Shown here piece after piece: positions 8,654-17,336 of a stretch of DNA of 40,946 nt. The position numbers were made by a program, and so were the translations under genes. This DNA comes from Terriglobia bacterium (GTDB lineage Bacteria > Acidobacteriota > Terriglobia > Terriglobales > Acidobacteriaceae), in NCBI GenBank assembly GCA_020073525.1, contig JAIQFA010000043.1, positions 1-40,946 on the forward strand. Reading direction: 5' to 3'. The notes under the pieces were generated by a model. The model did no database searches. It worked only from the letters and a program-made list of their open reading frames with translations, and had not been told where the DNA came from. Position 1 is the stretch's first letter. Each line of letters begins with the position of its first letter.

Positions 8654-9147
8654 TTTGTAACCTCCATGACAGGCTCGATGTAGCGATGAACTCGTGCGGG
8701 ATTCCCAAAGACAATGGCGTTCGGCGGCACGTCTCTGGTGACTACGCTGCCTGCGCCTACGATGGCATTTTCCCCAATCGTGACGTTCGCCAGGATTGTG
8801 CATCCCGACCCGATCGAAGCGCCTTTCTTCACGAGCGTCTTTTCGACCTTCCAGTCTGCTTCGGTCTGTAGCTGGCCGCCGTCTGTGGTGGCGCGGGGAT
8901 AGATGTCATTGATGAAAGCAACGTTGTGGCCAACAAAAACGTTGTCTTCGATGTCTACGCCTTCACATACGAAGGTGTGGCTGGAAATCTTGCAGTGCTT
9001 GCCGACTTTCGCGTTCTTTTGGATCTCGACGAACGCACCGATCTTCGTCTCGTCGCCGATTTCGCAGCCGTACAGGTTGATGAATTTGGAAAGCTTGACG
9101 TTTTGGCCGAGCTTCACACTCGGAGCGATTGAGAGATAGGTGTCCAT
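8650..9147 (-). CDS. Left-handed beta-helix sugar N-acyltransferase (WbpD/WlbB-like)
   Basis: The 165-aa protein consists largely of hexapeptide repeats (IGDETKIGAFVEIQKNAKVG; IEDNVFVGHNVAF; IGSGCTILANVTIGENAIVG). It ends with the AGSVVTRDVPPNAIVFGNPARV cap typical of trimeric acyltransferases. FINDIYPRAT is the substrate loop seen in WbpD/WlbB-type acetyltransferases. The expected reaction is acetyl-CoA-dependent acetylation of the amino group that the adjacent aminotransferase installs. Its stop overlaps the aminotransferase GTG by four bases, so the two proteins are probably made together. Family sure; the precise sugar is inferred from the three-gene module. Confidence 0.87.
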   Translation of the reverse strand: MDTYLSIAPSVKLGQNVKLSKFINLYGCEIGDETKIGAFVEIQKNAKVGKHCKISSHTFVCEGVDIEDNVFVGHNVAFINDIYPRATTDGGQLQTEADWKVEKTLVKKGASIGSGCTILANVTIGENAIVGAGSVVTRDVPPNAIVFGNPARVHRYIEPVMEVTK

Positions 9148-9229
9148 AACTATTCCTGATGACTCCTGAAATTGTCTGGGATTGGATAATGCCAGCAGAA
9201 CGCGGTGGAGGGTTGGTCCGCTCGACGCT

Positions 9230-10231
9230 TCACAGATAGACGAGTTCCCCGCGTTTGGAAAGAGACTCGCTCGCAGCCTCGAGCATACGGACGACCTTCA
9301 GACCCGCACATCCGTCATTGAATGGCTTCTCGTCTTTTCGGATGCAGTCGGCGAAATAGCCCAGCTCCAGACGCAGCGCCTCGACCTGCTCGACCTGAGG
9401 GGCCCACATGTCGCCCGAACGGTAACTTACCAGCAGGTTGTACACGCCTTCCTGGCTCTTCACGTCCACCCCTTTGTCGTAAATTTTCAGTTTCTCGTCG
9501 GCCTCTAGGTCGTTCCAGACCAGCATTTTCTTTTCGCCGCCGATCAGGGTGGTGCGAACTTTGACCGGAGATATCCAGTTCACGTTGACGTGCGCGATCA
9601 TTTTGTCGGGGTAATACGCGGTGATGAATGCGATATCCTCGTGACCATTGAGGTGCGATTGCCCGGTGGCCGAGATGGCCTCTGCGTCTTTGCTCAGCAG
9701 GTGGTTCATGATCGAGAGGTCGTGCGGCGCGAGATCCCAGACCACGTTGCAATCGTGCTGAAAGAGCCCCAGGTTCACTCGGGTCGAATCGTAGTAGTAG
9801 AGCTTGCCGAGCGTTCCATCCTTCACCAGCTTTTGTATCTTTCGGACCGCACCCGTAAACAGGAATGTGTGGTCGACCATGATCTGGAGGTTTTTCTGTT
9901 CCGCCAGGCTGATCAGTTCTTCCGCTTGCGCCACGTTGCTGGTAAACGGCTTTTCCACGAACACATGCTTGCCGTTTTCCAGCGCAGCCTTGGTGAGTTC
10001 ATAATGGGTCCACACCGGGGTGATGACCGCGACGGCATCCACATCGGGGGACTTAATCAGTTCATTTGCATCGCTATGGACCGGAATTCCGGGATTTGCC
10101 GCCTGTATGCGTTTGCGAGCTGCGGGAGTCTGATCGCAGACCCCGACGACCTGGCAACCTTCTATAGCGCGCAGATTGCGCACAATATTCGGCCCCCAGT
10201 AGCCATAACCGATTACACCAAACCTAATCAT
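9230..10231 (-). CDS. Gfo/Idh/MocA family NAD-dependent sugar dehydrogenase
   Basis: The 333-aa protein opens with the Rossmann motif GVIGYGYWGPNIVRNL and has the family hallmark EKPFT (HVFVEKPFTSN). VWDLAPHDLSIMNHLL lies in the C-terminal alpha/beta domain, with the substrate-binding HD pair. The upstream GGTGGA supports the ATG at 10231. In 3-amino-sugar pathways such a dehydrogenase oxidises C3 of the UDP-sugar, so that the DegT enzyme can aminate it and the hexapeptide enzyme acylate it. All three genes are consecutive here. It differs from classical WlbA in its GYGYWGPN start, so the substrate may differ as well. Confidence 0.85.
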   Translation of the reverse strand: MIRFGVIGYGYWGPNIVRNLRAIEGCQVVGVCDQTPAARKRIQAANPGIPVHSDANELIKSPDVDAVAVITPVWTHYELTKAALENGKHVFVEKPFTSNVAQAEELISLAEQKNLQIMVDHTFLFTGAVRKIQKLVKDGTLGKLYYYDSTRVNLGLFQHDCNVVWDLAPHDLSIMNHLLSKDAEAISATGQSHLNGHEDIAFITAYYPDKMIAHVNVNWISPVKVRTTLIGGEKKMLVWNDLEADEKLKIYDKGVDVKSQEGVYNLLVSYRSGDMWAPQVEQVEALRLELGYFADCIRKDEKPFNDGCAGLKVVRMLEAASESLSKRGELVYL

Positions 10232-10351
10232 AAGATTCCACCATTAATGAGTACCTGTTAACGAACAACTGTTTCGAACTGAGTAGAGATAAAACGGTAT
10301 TTGCTTGAACGAGGAAGTAGCTTTGGAGGAGGAATCAAAAGGATTGTAAAA

Positions 10352-11497
10352 CTAACAGGCGCCGTTTCCGGCGATCACTGCCTTTGGAGTCTGCGCCAGA
10401 ATCTTCAGGTCCAGCCAGGGCGAGCAATGGCGTGCGTAACGCAGATCGAGCCGAACCATTTCGTCAAATCCGACGCGGCTACGTCCCTGAACCTGCCAGA
10501 GCCCGGTGATTCCCGGCTTGGCTTCGAGCAAGCGGCGACGGTGCCACGTCTCATATGCTTCCACTTCGTAAGGCACCGGGGGCCGAGGCCCGACCAATGA
10601 CATGTCACCTCGCAGCACATTGAGGAATTGCGGCAATTCATCCAGGCTCGTGCGGCGCAGGAAGTTCCCCACCCGAGTAATCCGAGGATCATTGGTGAGT
10701 TTGAAAATGCCCTCCCCATCGCCGTTCGTCTGTTTGTCAGCCTCGCCGGCAATCAGTTTACGAACATATTCCTTGTGTTGACTGGCGTCGTTGTTTACGT
10801 ACATTGACCGGAATTTCAGGAACGTGAACGCCGTCCCGTGTTCTCCGATGCGCAGCTGACGGAACAGAACTGGCCCCCGTGAACTCAGCTTGATTGCCGC
10901 GGCAATTACGAAAAACACCGGCGATAAGATCGCGAGCAACATCAGGCTTCCCACAATGTCCATGCCTCGCTTCATCGCTCGGCCCAGCCGGTTTGCGTCG
11001 TTGCGCTTGTGGAGATCGGGATACAGTGTCGGATTGCTCTGACGTTCCGGATTGTTCGAGTCCCACTCCTCTGGGAACAGATGAAATGAGAACTTGATCT
11101 CGCCGAACTGTTCGCTCGTGAGTCGGCTGCGCAGGACTTCGCTGATCCGGGCAAGGATGGTACTGAGGATGAGTTTGTTATCCAGAGTGATCTCCGTGAA
11201 CATCACGCCCACGGCAGAATTCATCTCGTGCCAACCCATGATATCGGTTTCGCGCGTGGCGCTCTGCAGCGAGGAAAGGACCTCGAGCAGCATGCGGCCA
11301 TTCTTTTCCGTCGGCTGGATGCACCCCGTGTCCATGAGCAGCAGGACGAACGGACGCTGCGTACGCTCGCTGCGCTTCCGTTCCAGCGAAATCATGCGAC
11401 GGAAGACCTCTTCGCTGAGGACTTCCTTGAGGTCCAACCCGTTCTGCGGTTGAGAGACTCTTTTAGCAGATCGTGGCTTTGTCGATGTGGGTGACAC
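10352..11497 (-). CDS. Polyprenyl-phosphate sugar-1-phosphate transferase with degenerate GGDEF-like N-terminal domain
   Basis: The C-terminal half of this 381-aa protein is the bacterial sugar transferase domain (WbaP/PssY family). It has a hydrophobic anchor (MDIVGSLMLLAILSPVFFVI), FRQLRIGEHGTAFTFLKFRSM, RRTSLDELPQFLNVLRGDMS and LVGPRPP. It would transfer sugar-1-phosphate to undecaprenyl phosphate and start the repeat unit at the inner membrane. The N-terminal ~170 residues resemble a GGDEF domain in arrangement (ERKRSERTQRPFVLLLMD, then LLEVLSSLQSATRETDIMGW). However, HEMNSA stands where GGDEF should be, so no cyclase activity is expected. I chose GTG at 11497 because AGGAG lies eight bases upstream; a TTG at 11536 in the same frame lacks a site. 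Confidence 0.87.
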   Translation of the reverse strand: MSPTSTKPRSAKRVSQPQNGLDLKEVLSEEVFRRMISLERKRSERTQRPFVLLLMDTGCIQPTEKNGRMLLEVLSSLQSATRETDIMGWHEMNSAVGVMFTEITLDNKLILSTILARISEVLRSRLTSEQFGEIKFSFHLFPEEWDSNNPERQSNPTLYPDLHKRNDANRLGRAMKRGMDIVGSLMLLAILSPVFFVIAAAIKLSSRGPVLFRQLRIGEHGTAFTFLKFRSMYVNNDASQHKEYVRKLIAGEADKQTNGDGEGIFKLTNDPRITRVGNFLRRTSLDELPQFLNVLRGDMSLVGPRPPVPYEVEAYETWHRRRLLEAKPGITGLWQVQGRSRVGFDEMVRLDLRYARHCSPWLDLKILAQTPKAVIAGNGAC

Positions 11498-11601
11498 GGG
11501 TACATCTCCTCGAGCTACAGATGGTAAACAGACCAACGTAGCTGTACTGCAAGATTGACTTACTGGGGGAGATTTAACTTAGGGGAAGGTAAACCTAAAC
11601 T

Positions 11602-12522
11602 TCAGCCTTCGGTTGCAGGTGATACATCCACACTGCTCGCCGCCGGACCGTACCGTGAATAATAATACTTTTGCTCATTGCTGTGGCAACTATTTACTAC
11701 CACGCCCAGCATTGTCGACCGATCGATAACCTCGACCGTCCGTTCGAGTTGCTTCTTCTCGCACACGCCTTCTCGAGTTACAAGCAGCACGCCATCCGCC
11801 AGTTTCATCCAGAGCTGCGCGTCCGCCAGGGGCAGCACAGGCGGGGTATCTATAATAATCCAATCGAAGAAGGTTTCCAACTGTTCCAGCAACGGCTGCA
11901 GACGGCCTGCTTGCATAACCTCGATCGGATTCTCGGGAGTTACACCGGCAGGAATAAACCGGAGTCCGGAACCCTCGAGCCTATACACAACTTCAGATAA
12001 CTGACGCTCACCGCGAAGAACCTCGCTGAGTCCTGGCAGGCTGCGATTAAATCCAAAGCGCCTGGCCAACTCCGGCCTCCTGAGGTCACCATCGATCAGC
12101 ACAGTGTTGAGAATCTTGCTTCGGGATTGATTGAGCGCCAGGTTTGCCGCAGTCAGGCTCTTCCCTTCTTCCGGAACGCTGCTCGTAATCACGATGCGTT
12201 TGAGCTTTCGTCGCTCCCGCATGTGTCGCAGCTTCAAGCCCAGCACTCGAAACTTCTCCGCCGCCAGGCCGCCTTGGTCCGTCAGACATACCAGTCGCGC
12301 ATCCGCCGCCAATGCCGGCAAGAGCACTCTTGCGGAAGCAAACGACCCTACCTCCGGAGCCTCTAGCTTCGGCGACGGCGGCAATTCGGACAGAGATTGC
12401 TTGCGGTCGATCTCCTCTTCAACTTTTTGCAGCAGATCCGCAACGGAATCAGCGTTTTTCGGCAAGCTTTCGCCCGACCGCTCCGCCTCTGCTCGCTGTA
12501 ACGCTTCAAATATATAGCTCAT
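11602..12522 (-). CDS. Tyrosine-kinase-like P-loop ATPase of the EPS locus (CpsD/CapB/Wzc-C type)
   Basis: The 306-aa protein has the BY-kinase/ParA-like set. Walker A is SSVPEEGKSLTAANLA (about 114-129), Walker A' is VLIDGDLRRP (141-150), and Walker B is IIIDTPP. The C-terminus has a small tyrosine cluster (EQKYYYSRYG), the usual autophosphorylation tail. About 80 N-terminal residues, starting MSYIFEALQRAEAER, match the type found beside XrtA/exosortase-type EPS genes. Partner proteins are expected to be the Wzz-like protein and the sugar transferase; phosphorylation cycles of such kinases control chain length and export. It is separate from the Wzz-like protein, as in Gram-positive CapA/CapB pairs. 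Kinase activity is inferred. Confidence 0.86.
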   Translation of the reverse strand: MSYIFEALQRAEAERSGESLPKNADSVADLLQKVEEEIDRKQSLSELPPSPKLEAPEVGSFASARVLLPALAADARLVCLTDQGGLAAEKFRVLGLKLRHMRERRKLKRIVITSSVPEEGKSLTAANLALNQSRSKILNTVLIDGDLRRPELARRFGFNRSLPGLSEVLRGERQLSEVVYRLEGSGLRFIPAGVTPENPIEVMQAGRLQPLLEQLETFFDWIIIDTPPVLPLADAQLWMKLADGVLLVTREGVCEKKQLERTVEVIDRSTMLGVVVNSCHSNEQKYYYSRYGPAASSVDVSPATEG

Positions 12523-12537
12523 GTCGGAGAACTGTTC

Positions 12538-13491
12538 CTATTGCAAGCGGCCTTTCGTCTCGGCCCGCTGCATCCGTTCACGCACCTCTAGCAGCGTCTT
12601 CACCGCCAGCAGGAGTTCCTTCTGTTCGTCTTCTTGCGACAGGCGGACTCCACCGTTATTTTTTGGATCGGCCACCACCACGCCGAGCCTCAGGTCCCGC
12701 GCAACAGCCTCGATGATTTCGGAAGTAATCGTCGCCGCGTGTTGGGCGTAGCCCGACAGCAGCGCGTTCTCGCAGATAGTATTGATCAACCGCGGAATTC
12801 CGCGCGAGTGACGAAACACAGCCTCGATCGCAGGCCCGGAAAAAATCTCGCAGGCGCCTGGCGCCCCGGCAATTTTGAGACGCCGGCTCATGTACTCCCT
12901 GGTTTCGTGCGCACTGAGCGGGTCAAGATGGCAGCGCAGCGCGATTCGTTGCTTCAGCTGTCGGAGTTCGTGGGAATCAAGTTTCTGATCCAGTTCCGGC
13001 TGTCCCGACAGCACGATCTGGAGCAACTTTCGTTGCGACGTTTCCAGGTTGCTCAGAAGCCGGATTTCTTCCAGAATTTCCGGCGAGAGGTGATGAGCCT
13101 CATCCACCACCAGAATCGTCGTCAAGCCCTTCTGGTATCTCTGCAACAGGAATCCGTTCAGCACGTGGATCAGTTCGTCTTTGGCCTTGCCTGTCACCTG
13201 TAGACCGAAATCGAGCGCGATATAACGCATGAATTCCAGAGGCGAAAGGGTCGGATTGAATATCAGGGCGAAGGCAATATCGCGGCGCTGCAGCAGCCCC
13301 AGCAACGAACGCAAAATGAGGGTCTTGCCCGTACCTACCTCGCCCGTCAGGACGACAAATCCCCGGTGCGCCGTCACTCCGTAGTACAGCGAAGCGAGCG
13401 CTTCGTTGTGCCGCGTCGTAGGAAACAAGAACGACGGGTCCGGCGTGATCTCGAACGGGTTACGCTGCAGATTGTAAAAGCTCTTATACAT
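12538..13491 (-). CDS. AAA ATPase of XrtA/PEP-CTERM-type EPS loci (ExeA-like)
   Basis: The 317-aa protein begins MYKSFYNLQRNPFEITPDP, the standard start of ExeA/PEP-CTERM-locus ATPases. Walker A is GEVGTGKT (50-57), and Walker B is LVVDEAHHL with a downstream sensor region SGQPEL. RGIPRLINTICENALLSGYA is the lid motif of the family. Such ATPases sit between the chain-length protein and the tyrosine kinase in exosortase-linked EPS clusters; their mechanical role is not settled. It is four bases from the Wzz-like gene and 15 bases from the kinase gene, so the three are co-transcribed. No exosortase (XrtA) gene is visible in this window. Confidence 0.87.
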   Translation of the reverse strand: MYKSFYNLQRNPFEITPDPSFLFPTTRHNEALASLYYGVTAHRGFVVLTGEVGTGKTLILRSLLGLLQRRDIAFALIFNPTLSPLEFMRYIALDFGLQVTGKAKDELIHVLNGFLLQRYQKGLTTILVVDEAHHLSPEILEEIRLLSNLETSQRKLLQIVLSGQPELDQKLDSHELRQLKQRIALRCHLDPLSAHETREYMSRRLKIAGAPGACEIFSGPAIEAVFRHSRGIPRLINTICENALLSGYAQHAATITSEIIEAVARDLRLGVVVADPKNNGGVRLSQEDEQKELLLAVKTLLEVRERMQRAETKGRLQ

Positions 13492-13495
13492 GTTT

Positions 13496-15091
13496 CTAGC
13501 CGTACAAATACGTTACTGCTGATCCTAACAGGATGAAACCCATGATCACCACGGCTGCCGCGGCCGCGATCCAGGCGCTGCGCCGGTTGGAGGATTGTTC
13601 CGACAAGCTTTCGATCGGCGGAATTTCCGCGATCACGTCAAAGGGAACCACCTTCTTGATTTCGCGCTCGGTATAGATTTTGCCGCTCAGCTTTTCCTTC
13701 CCGAAAGCGAAGCCTCCGCCGAGAACGAGGCCCACCGCCAATCCCGCGCCGCAGAACATCAAACGGTTCGGTTTGTAGGGTCTTACCGGAAGATTCGGCG
13801 GGTCCAACATGCGGAAATGCTCCGCCTGTTGCGTTTTCTCCAGGTCGGTCGACATTTCCGACTGGTTCTTCTTGGCCAGCAACGATTCGTAATCCGTTTT
13901 CGACTGGTCGTAGTCGCGCGTGATGTCAGCGAACTGCTGTTCCATCACCGGGGCCATATTCAATCGTGCCTGGTATTGGTTAATCTTCCCTTGCTCCTCT
14001 TTGATTTCCGCTTCCCGGCTCGCGATTTCGAGGCGGTTGGCCTTTAGCTGGCTCTCCATCTCCAGCATCGGCGCGGTTTTCGGATCAAACAAGGTACCGG
14101 CTGCCGGAGCAGTGGTTGAGCTAGTCGCTGGCTTGTTCATTTCTGCGACGATCCGTTCGCGCATCTTCTCCGTCCGAGCAATCTGTTCCTTCGTCTTGCG
14201 AACGTCAGGATGCTTATCGGTGTAGTGAGAGGTCAAATCCGCCAGCTGCGCCTTCAGTTGGTCCAACTCTTTGTCGATTGCCGCGAGCCCAACGGGGCTG
14301 GCCGTTTCGCCCGGCTTTGAACCTTGTCCCGTGGCGCGATATTGATTGAGCAGCGATTCCAGGTAGGTATTTTGTTGCTTAGCCCGGTTCAGCGAGTCCT
14401 GGTTCGCTTGCAACTGGCTCTGAAGACCGGCCAGTATCTGCAGATTGCTCCCGGTCTGGGTGGGCAACTCGCCCAGGTGCTGATCTTTAAACACTCGCAA
14501 TTTCGCTTCCTGTGCGGCAAGTTTTGCGCGCGCCTGGTCCAACTGATCCTGGAGGAAGTTGGTCGTGTTCTCCGAACGTTTCTGCCGCTGCTCCAGGTTC
14601 TCCGTGATGAACAAGTTCGCGAGTTCGGCGGTCGCCGCCTGCGCCATCTTCGGATCGCGATTCGCGTAATAGATATTGAAGGCGGAGAGCTTTTTGTCGT
14701 CGCCATGCGACAATTCGATTTCGATGTCCTTGCGCATCGTCTCCACCATGTCGTCTGCGCTTTTGTGCTGTCTCTCCTGCGCGTAGAGACCGATGGAGTC
14801 AATGATACGGACGAGGCGAGTGCGGCTCAGGATTTGCTGCGTGATGCTGTCCAACTGATGCTGGATGTCGTTTTCGATGTTCGACACAACATATTTTTCC
14901 GGCACCGAAGGCTGCTCAACCAGAATGAGCGTGCCCGACCGGTAGGTTGAAGGAATCACCCAGCTCGCTCCCCAAACCAGCAACCAGCCGCAGAAAAACG
15001 GCACGAGGAAGTGCCACCGCCGGCGGCGGATCATTCCCTTGATCTCGGCAACATCGATGGGCGTGCTTGATTCTTGTAGTTCTTCTTCCAT
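13496..15091 (-). CDS. Polysaccharide chain-length determinant (Wzz/GumC/EpsF-like)
   Basis: The 531-aa protein has the PCP topology. The first membrane helix (HFLVPFFCGWLLVWGASWVI) is near 28-47. A long periplasmic coiled-coil region follows (about 150-410, with TNFLQDQLDQARAKLAAQEAKL and LKANRLEIASREAEIKEEQ). The Pro-rich PPNLPVRPYKPNRL precedes a membrane helix (about 447-465), and another hydrophobic segment lies at the C-terminus (about 510-529). It has no C-terminal kinase domain; that function is in the separate gene 11602-12522. The family controls the length of the EPS chain and links cytoplasmic kinase to periplasmic export. The gene is three bases from the outer-membrane protein gene. 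Confidence 0.9.
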   Translation of the reverse strand: MEEELQESSTPIDVAEIKGMIRRRRWHFLVPFFCGWLLVWGASWVIPSTYRSGTLILVEQPSVPEKYVVSNIENDIQHQLDSITQQILSRTRLVRIIDSIGLYAQERQHKSADDMVETMRKDIEIELSHGDDKKLSAFNIYYANRDPKMAQAATAELANLFITENLEQRQKRSENTTNFLQDQLDQARAKLAAQEAKLRVFKDQHLGELPTQTGSNLQILAGLQSQLQANQDSLNRAKQQNTYLESLLNQYRATGQGSKPGETASPVGLAAIDKELDQLKAQLADLTSHYTDKHPDVRKTKEQIARTEKMRERIVAEMNKPATSSTTAPAAGTLFDPKTAPMLEMESQLKANRLEIASREAEIKEEQGKINQYQARLNMAPVMEQQFADITRDYDQSKTDYESLLAKKNQSEMSTDLEKTQQAEHFRMLDPPNLPVRPYKPNRLMFCGAGLAVGLVLGGGFAFGKEKLSGKIYTEREIKKVVPFDVIAEIPPIESLSEQSSNRRSAWIAAAAAVVIMGFILLGSAVTYLYG

Positions 15092-15093
15092 GG

Positions 15094-16548
15094 CTACATT
15101 CCTAAAGGTTTAGCCCACTGATACGACAGCGTCACGAAAAATCGATTGCGGTGCGCATCCTGCGTCGGGTTTAGGGCGGGTAGTCCAAACTGCTCTTGGA
15201 AATCGTGGGCATAGCCCAACCGGAGCCCCAAACTCTTCCCTACGTTACGTTCCACAGAGACGCCTGCGGAAGTCAGGTTGATCGAACTCGCGCTGCTCGT
15301 CGACGGCGCTACGAGCGACTGGTTCGCCCCGTAACTCGCGTTGAGAGCCGCCGCCCACGCGGGAGTCAGTTGGTGGCTGACCGTCCCGTGCACAGTCTGC
15401 AAAAGCACCGAACCCAGAAGTCCCCCGCCGTCGCTGACGCCCCGCGAGTATCCGGCCGACACGCTCGTATGCTCATTCCTCCACCCGCCTTCCACTCCGC
15501 CGGAAACCGTCCATCCATTCGATTGAACCGGCTCTGTGCCGCCACCCGAAACCAACCCGCTATTCTCCGAGTACTGCGGCCCCACGAAACCCGTCAAGGT
15601 AAATCGTTTCGAAAGGCTCAGCGAGTTCATTACGAGAAAGCTGTGGACAATTGTTTCTCCCAAGGGGTCGAAGGTAATGCGCTCAAAATGATAGCTGACT
15701 CCACCCCAGTCTTGTCCAACCAGCCGGTGTAACCAGAACGCCGACCCGGTTGCAGTTTGCGAATCCGCCAGCACTGTTCCCTTCGGGGGGTTGGTGAAAT
15801 GCAAGTTGGAGAACGTCCCGCTGGCCCCAATCAGATCGTTCAACGCAAAATGATAATTGGTCTCCACCGTCGTCACACTCGATCTTTGTGTAGAAAGCGG
15901 AGCAACTAGACTGGCGTTCGGACCGCCGGACCCAACGACCCCAGTGCCATTGCCCGAGTCAAAGAATCCGGTGGTCATGGAAAAGGTTTCCGCCGCTCGG
16001 AGATTCACGTGCGGGCTCAGACGGAACTCCGAATCGAAATTCAGGTTGTGCGCTCCCTGGTTCTGGTTCGTGAGATTTTGATTGATGGTCAGACCTGCGG
16101 CGTATCCAAGCGTCCAGCGTATTCGAGACGTCGATTCCTGAATGCTGATGTTGGGGAAGATGGTTACGCTCGTATTGCTCTGCGCCCCGTTCGAAACCAG
16201 GAACGGGTTGTCATCGTAGGCCGCACCAACATTCAGCCCGGCTCGCAGGTAATTCGATCTTTCCATCTTCGAAAGCACCGTCGTACTAATTCCCTTTCCT
16301 CCAACGAACGATGGTATCTGCGGCAAAGTATCACTTGTTTCCTCAGCGCCGCCTTCGATCTGCATTCCGGCTATGGCCGAGACCGCGGCAGCCGGAGCGG
16401 TTCTGTCGCTAACGCCGCCGGTGTCGCCGGAAGTCTGTGACGGCGGGTTCTGAGATGGCGTATTCTGAGGGGCTGGATTCTGCCCCGCCGCAAGAATCTG
16501 CAACCCGACCACCATCCACCCGAGAATCAAACCGCGTCGAATGCTCAT
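15094..16548 (-). CDS. Outer-membrane beta-barrel protein of the EPS locus
   Basis: The 484-aa product has a signal peptide (MSIRRGLILGWMVVGLQILAAGQ). A Pro/Gln/Asn-rich linker follows, then a long stretch of alternating hydrophobic/polar strands ending in SYQWAKPLGM. YDDNPFL and repeated aromatic strand ends (WTLGYAAGLTINQNL, FFVTLSYQW) are typical of outer-membrane beta-barrels annotated in PEP-CTERM/XrtA EPS loci. It may provide or surround the outer-membrane exit for the polymer. Start choice: ATG at 16548; two in-frame GTG codons lie just upstream. None has a good Shine-Dalgarno, so translation may be coupled to the preceding gene, whose stop is eight bases away. Confidence 0.72.
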   Translation of the reverse strand: MSIRRGLILGWMVVGLQILAAGQNPAPQNTPSQNPPSQTSGDTGGVSDRTAPAAAVSAIAGMQIEGGAEETSDTLPQIPSFVGGKGISTTVLSKMERSNYLRAGLNVGAAYDDNPFLVSNGAQSNTSVTIFPNISIQESTSRIRWTLGYAAGLTINQNLTNQNQGAHNLNFDSEFRLSPHVNLRAAETFSMTTGFFDSGNGTGVVGSGGPNASLVAPLSTQRSSVTTVETNYHFALNDLIGASGTFSNLHFTNPPKGTVLADSQTATGSAFWLHRLVGQDWGGVSYHFERITFDPLGETIVHSFLVMNSLSLSKRFTLTGFVGPQYSENSGLVSGGGTEPVQSNGWTVSGGVEGGWRNEHTSVSAGYSRGVSDGGGLLGSVLLQTVHGTVSHQLTPAWAAALNASYGANQSLVAPSTSSASSINLTSAGVSVERNVGKSLGLRLGYAHDFQEQFGLPALNPTQDAHRNRFFVTLSYQWAKPLGM

Positions 16549-16556
16549 CACCACAG

Positions 16557-17222
16557 CTACGGAACCACGACCGTATCGCCAGCCTGCAGGCGAATATTCT
16601 GTTCCGGATTCTTGCCTTTAATCACTTCTTTATAGTTAAACGAAAGCCGTTCCTGTTTCCCGTCGGCGTTCTGTCGCAAAACATATATCGATTTCTGCTT
16701 CGCGAAGTCTTTGAACCCCCCAGCCATCGCAATCGAATCAAGCACCGTTGTCGCGCTCGTTAAGAGATAAGCACCTGGTCGAGACACCATGCCCATGATG
16801 TTGATTTTCTGACTCTTGCTATCAGTAACGATGACCGTGACTTCGGGTTCGGAGATATAGCTCTGCAGACGTTTGGTGATCTCTTCTTCCAATTGACGCG
16901 GAGTCTGACCTCCCGCCTGCAACTCGCCGACCAGCGGCAAAGAAATCTTTCCATCGGAACGAACCGGAACCGAACGCGAAATGTCCGGTTCTTTCCAGAC
17001 GTTGATGGCCAGCACATCGTTAGCGCCAATCACATAGGAACCATCCGAATGTGCCGCCCTCGTGCCCTCGGCTGGCTTATTGCTGCCTTTCTTATCGGTT
17101 GCAGCCACGGGGGCCACCGGAGGTTTCGAGGCGGAATCGGATTGCGCCGAGGCTCCGATGGACACCAGCACCAGAATCGTCAGGACTGACAGGATTCGAT
17201 GGGCCGTCTTGGGTTTCGTCAT
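16557..17222 (-). CDS. Polysaccharide export protein (Wza/EpsA-like, short form)
   Basis: The 221-aa protein has an N-terminal hydrophobic signal segment. The Poly_export domain follows (YVIGANDVLAINVWKEPDIS; GKISLPLVGELQAGGQTPRQLEEEI), then one SLBB domain (INIMGMVSRPGAYLLTSATTVLDSIAMAGGF). The ending LQAGDTVVVP is standard. No lipobox Cys is seen, unlike classical Wza, and the protein is shorter than Wza (about 380), as is common in exosortase-type EPS loci. It should form the periplasmic/outer-membrane export channel with the neighbouring barrel protein. GAGAGG about eight bases before the ATG at 17222 supports this start over the TTG at 17228. Confidence 0.9.
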   Translation of the reverse strand: MTKPKTAHRILSVLTILVLVSIGASAQSDSASKPPVAPVAATDKKGSNKPAEGTRAAHSDGSYVIGANDVLAINVWKEPDISRSVPVRSDGKISLPLVGELQAGGQTPRQLEEEITKRLQSYISEPEVTVIVTDSKSQKINIMGMVSRPGAYLLTSATTVLDSIAMAGGFKDFAKQKSIYVLRQNADGKQERLSFNYKEVIKGKNPEQNIRLQAGDTVVVP

Positions 17223-17278
17223 AAGCAATGCCTCTCAGCTGTTCTCCGGTCCGATAAGTCCCGGTGCAACCGGAGTTC

Positions 17279-17315
17279 GTTCAATCCTAACTCCTTAATG
17301 CCATGTGGTTCAATC
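17279..17315. repeat. Two direct 8-bp repeats upstream of the export gene
   Basis: GTTCAATC occurs at 17279-17286 and again at 17308-17315 (GATTGAAC on the minus strand), 29 bp apart, 57-94 bp upstream of the wza-like start. They could be half-sites for one of the regulators encoded upstream; this is inference. I see no convincing sigma54 (-24/-12) promoter between 17223 and 17336. Confidence 0.3.
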
Positions 17316-17336
17316 TTCGCGACTTCCAAGGCAATG

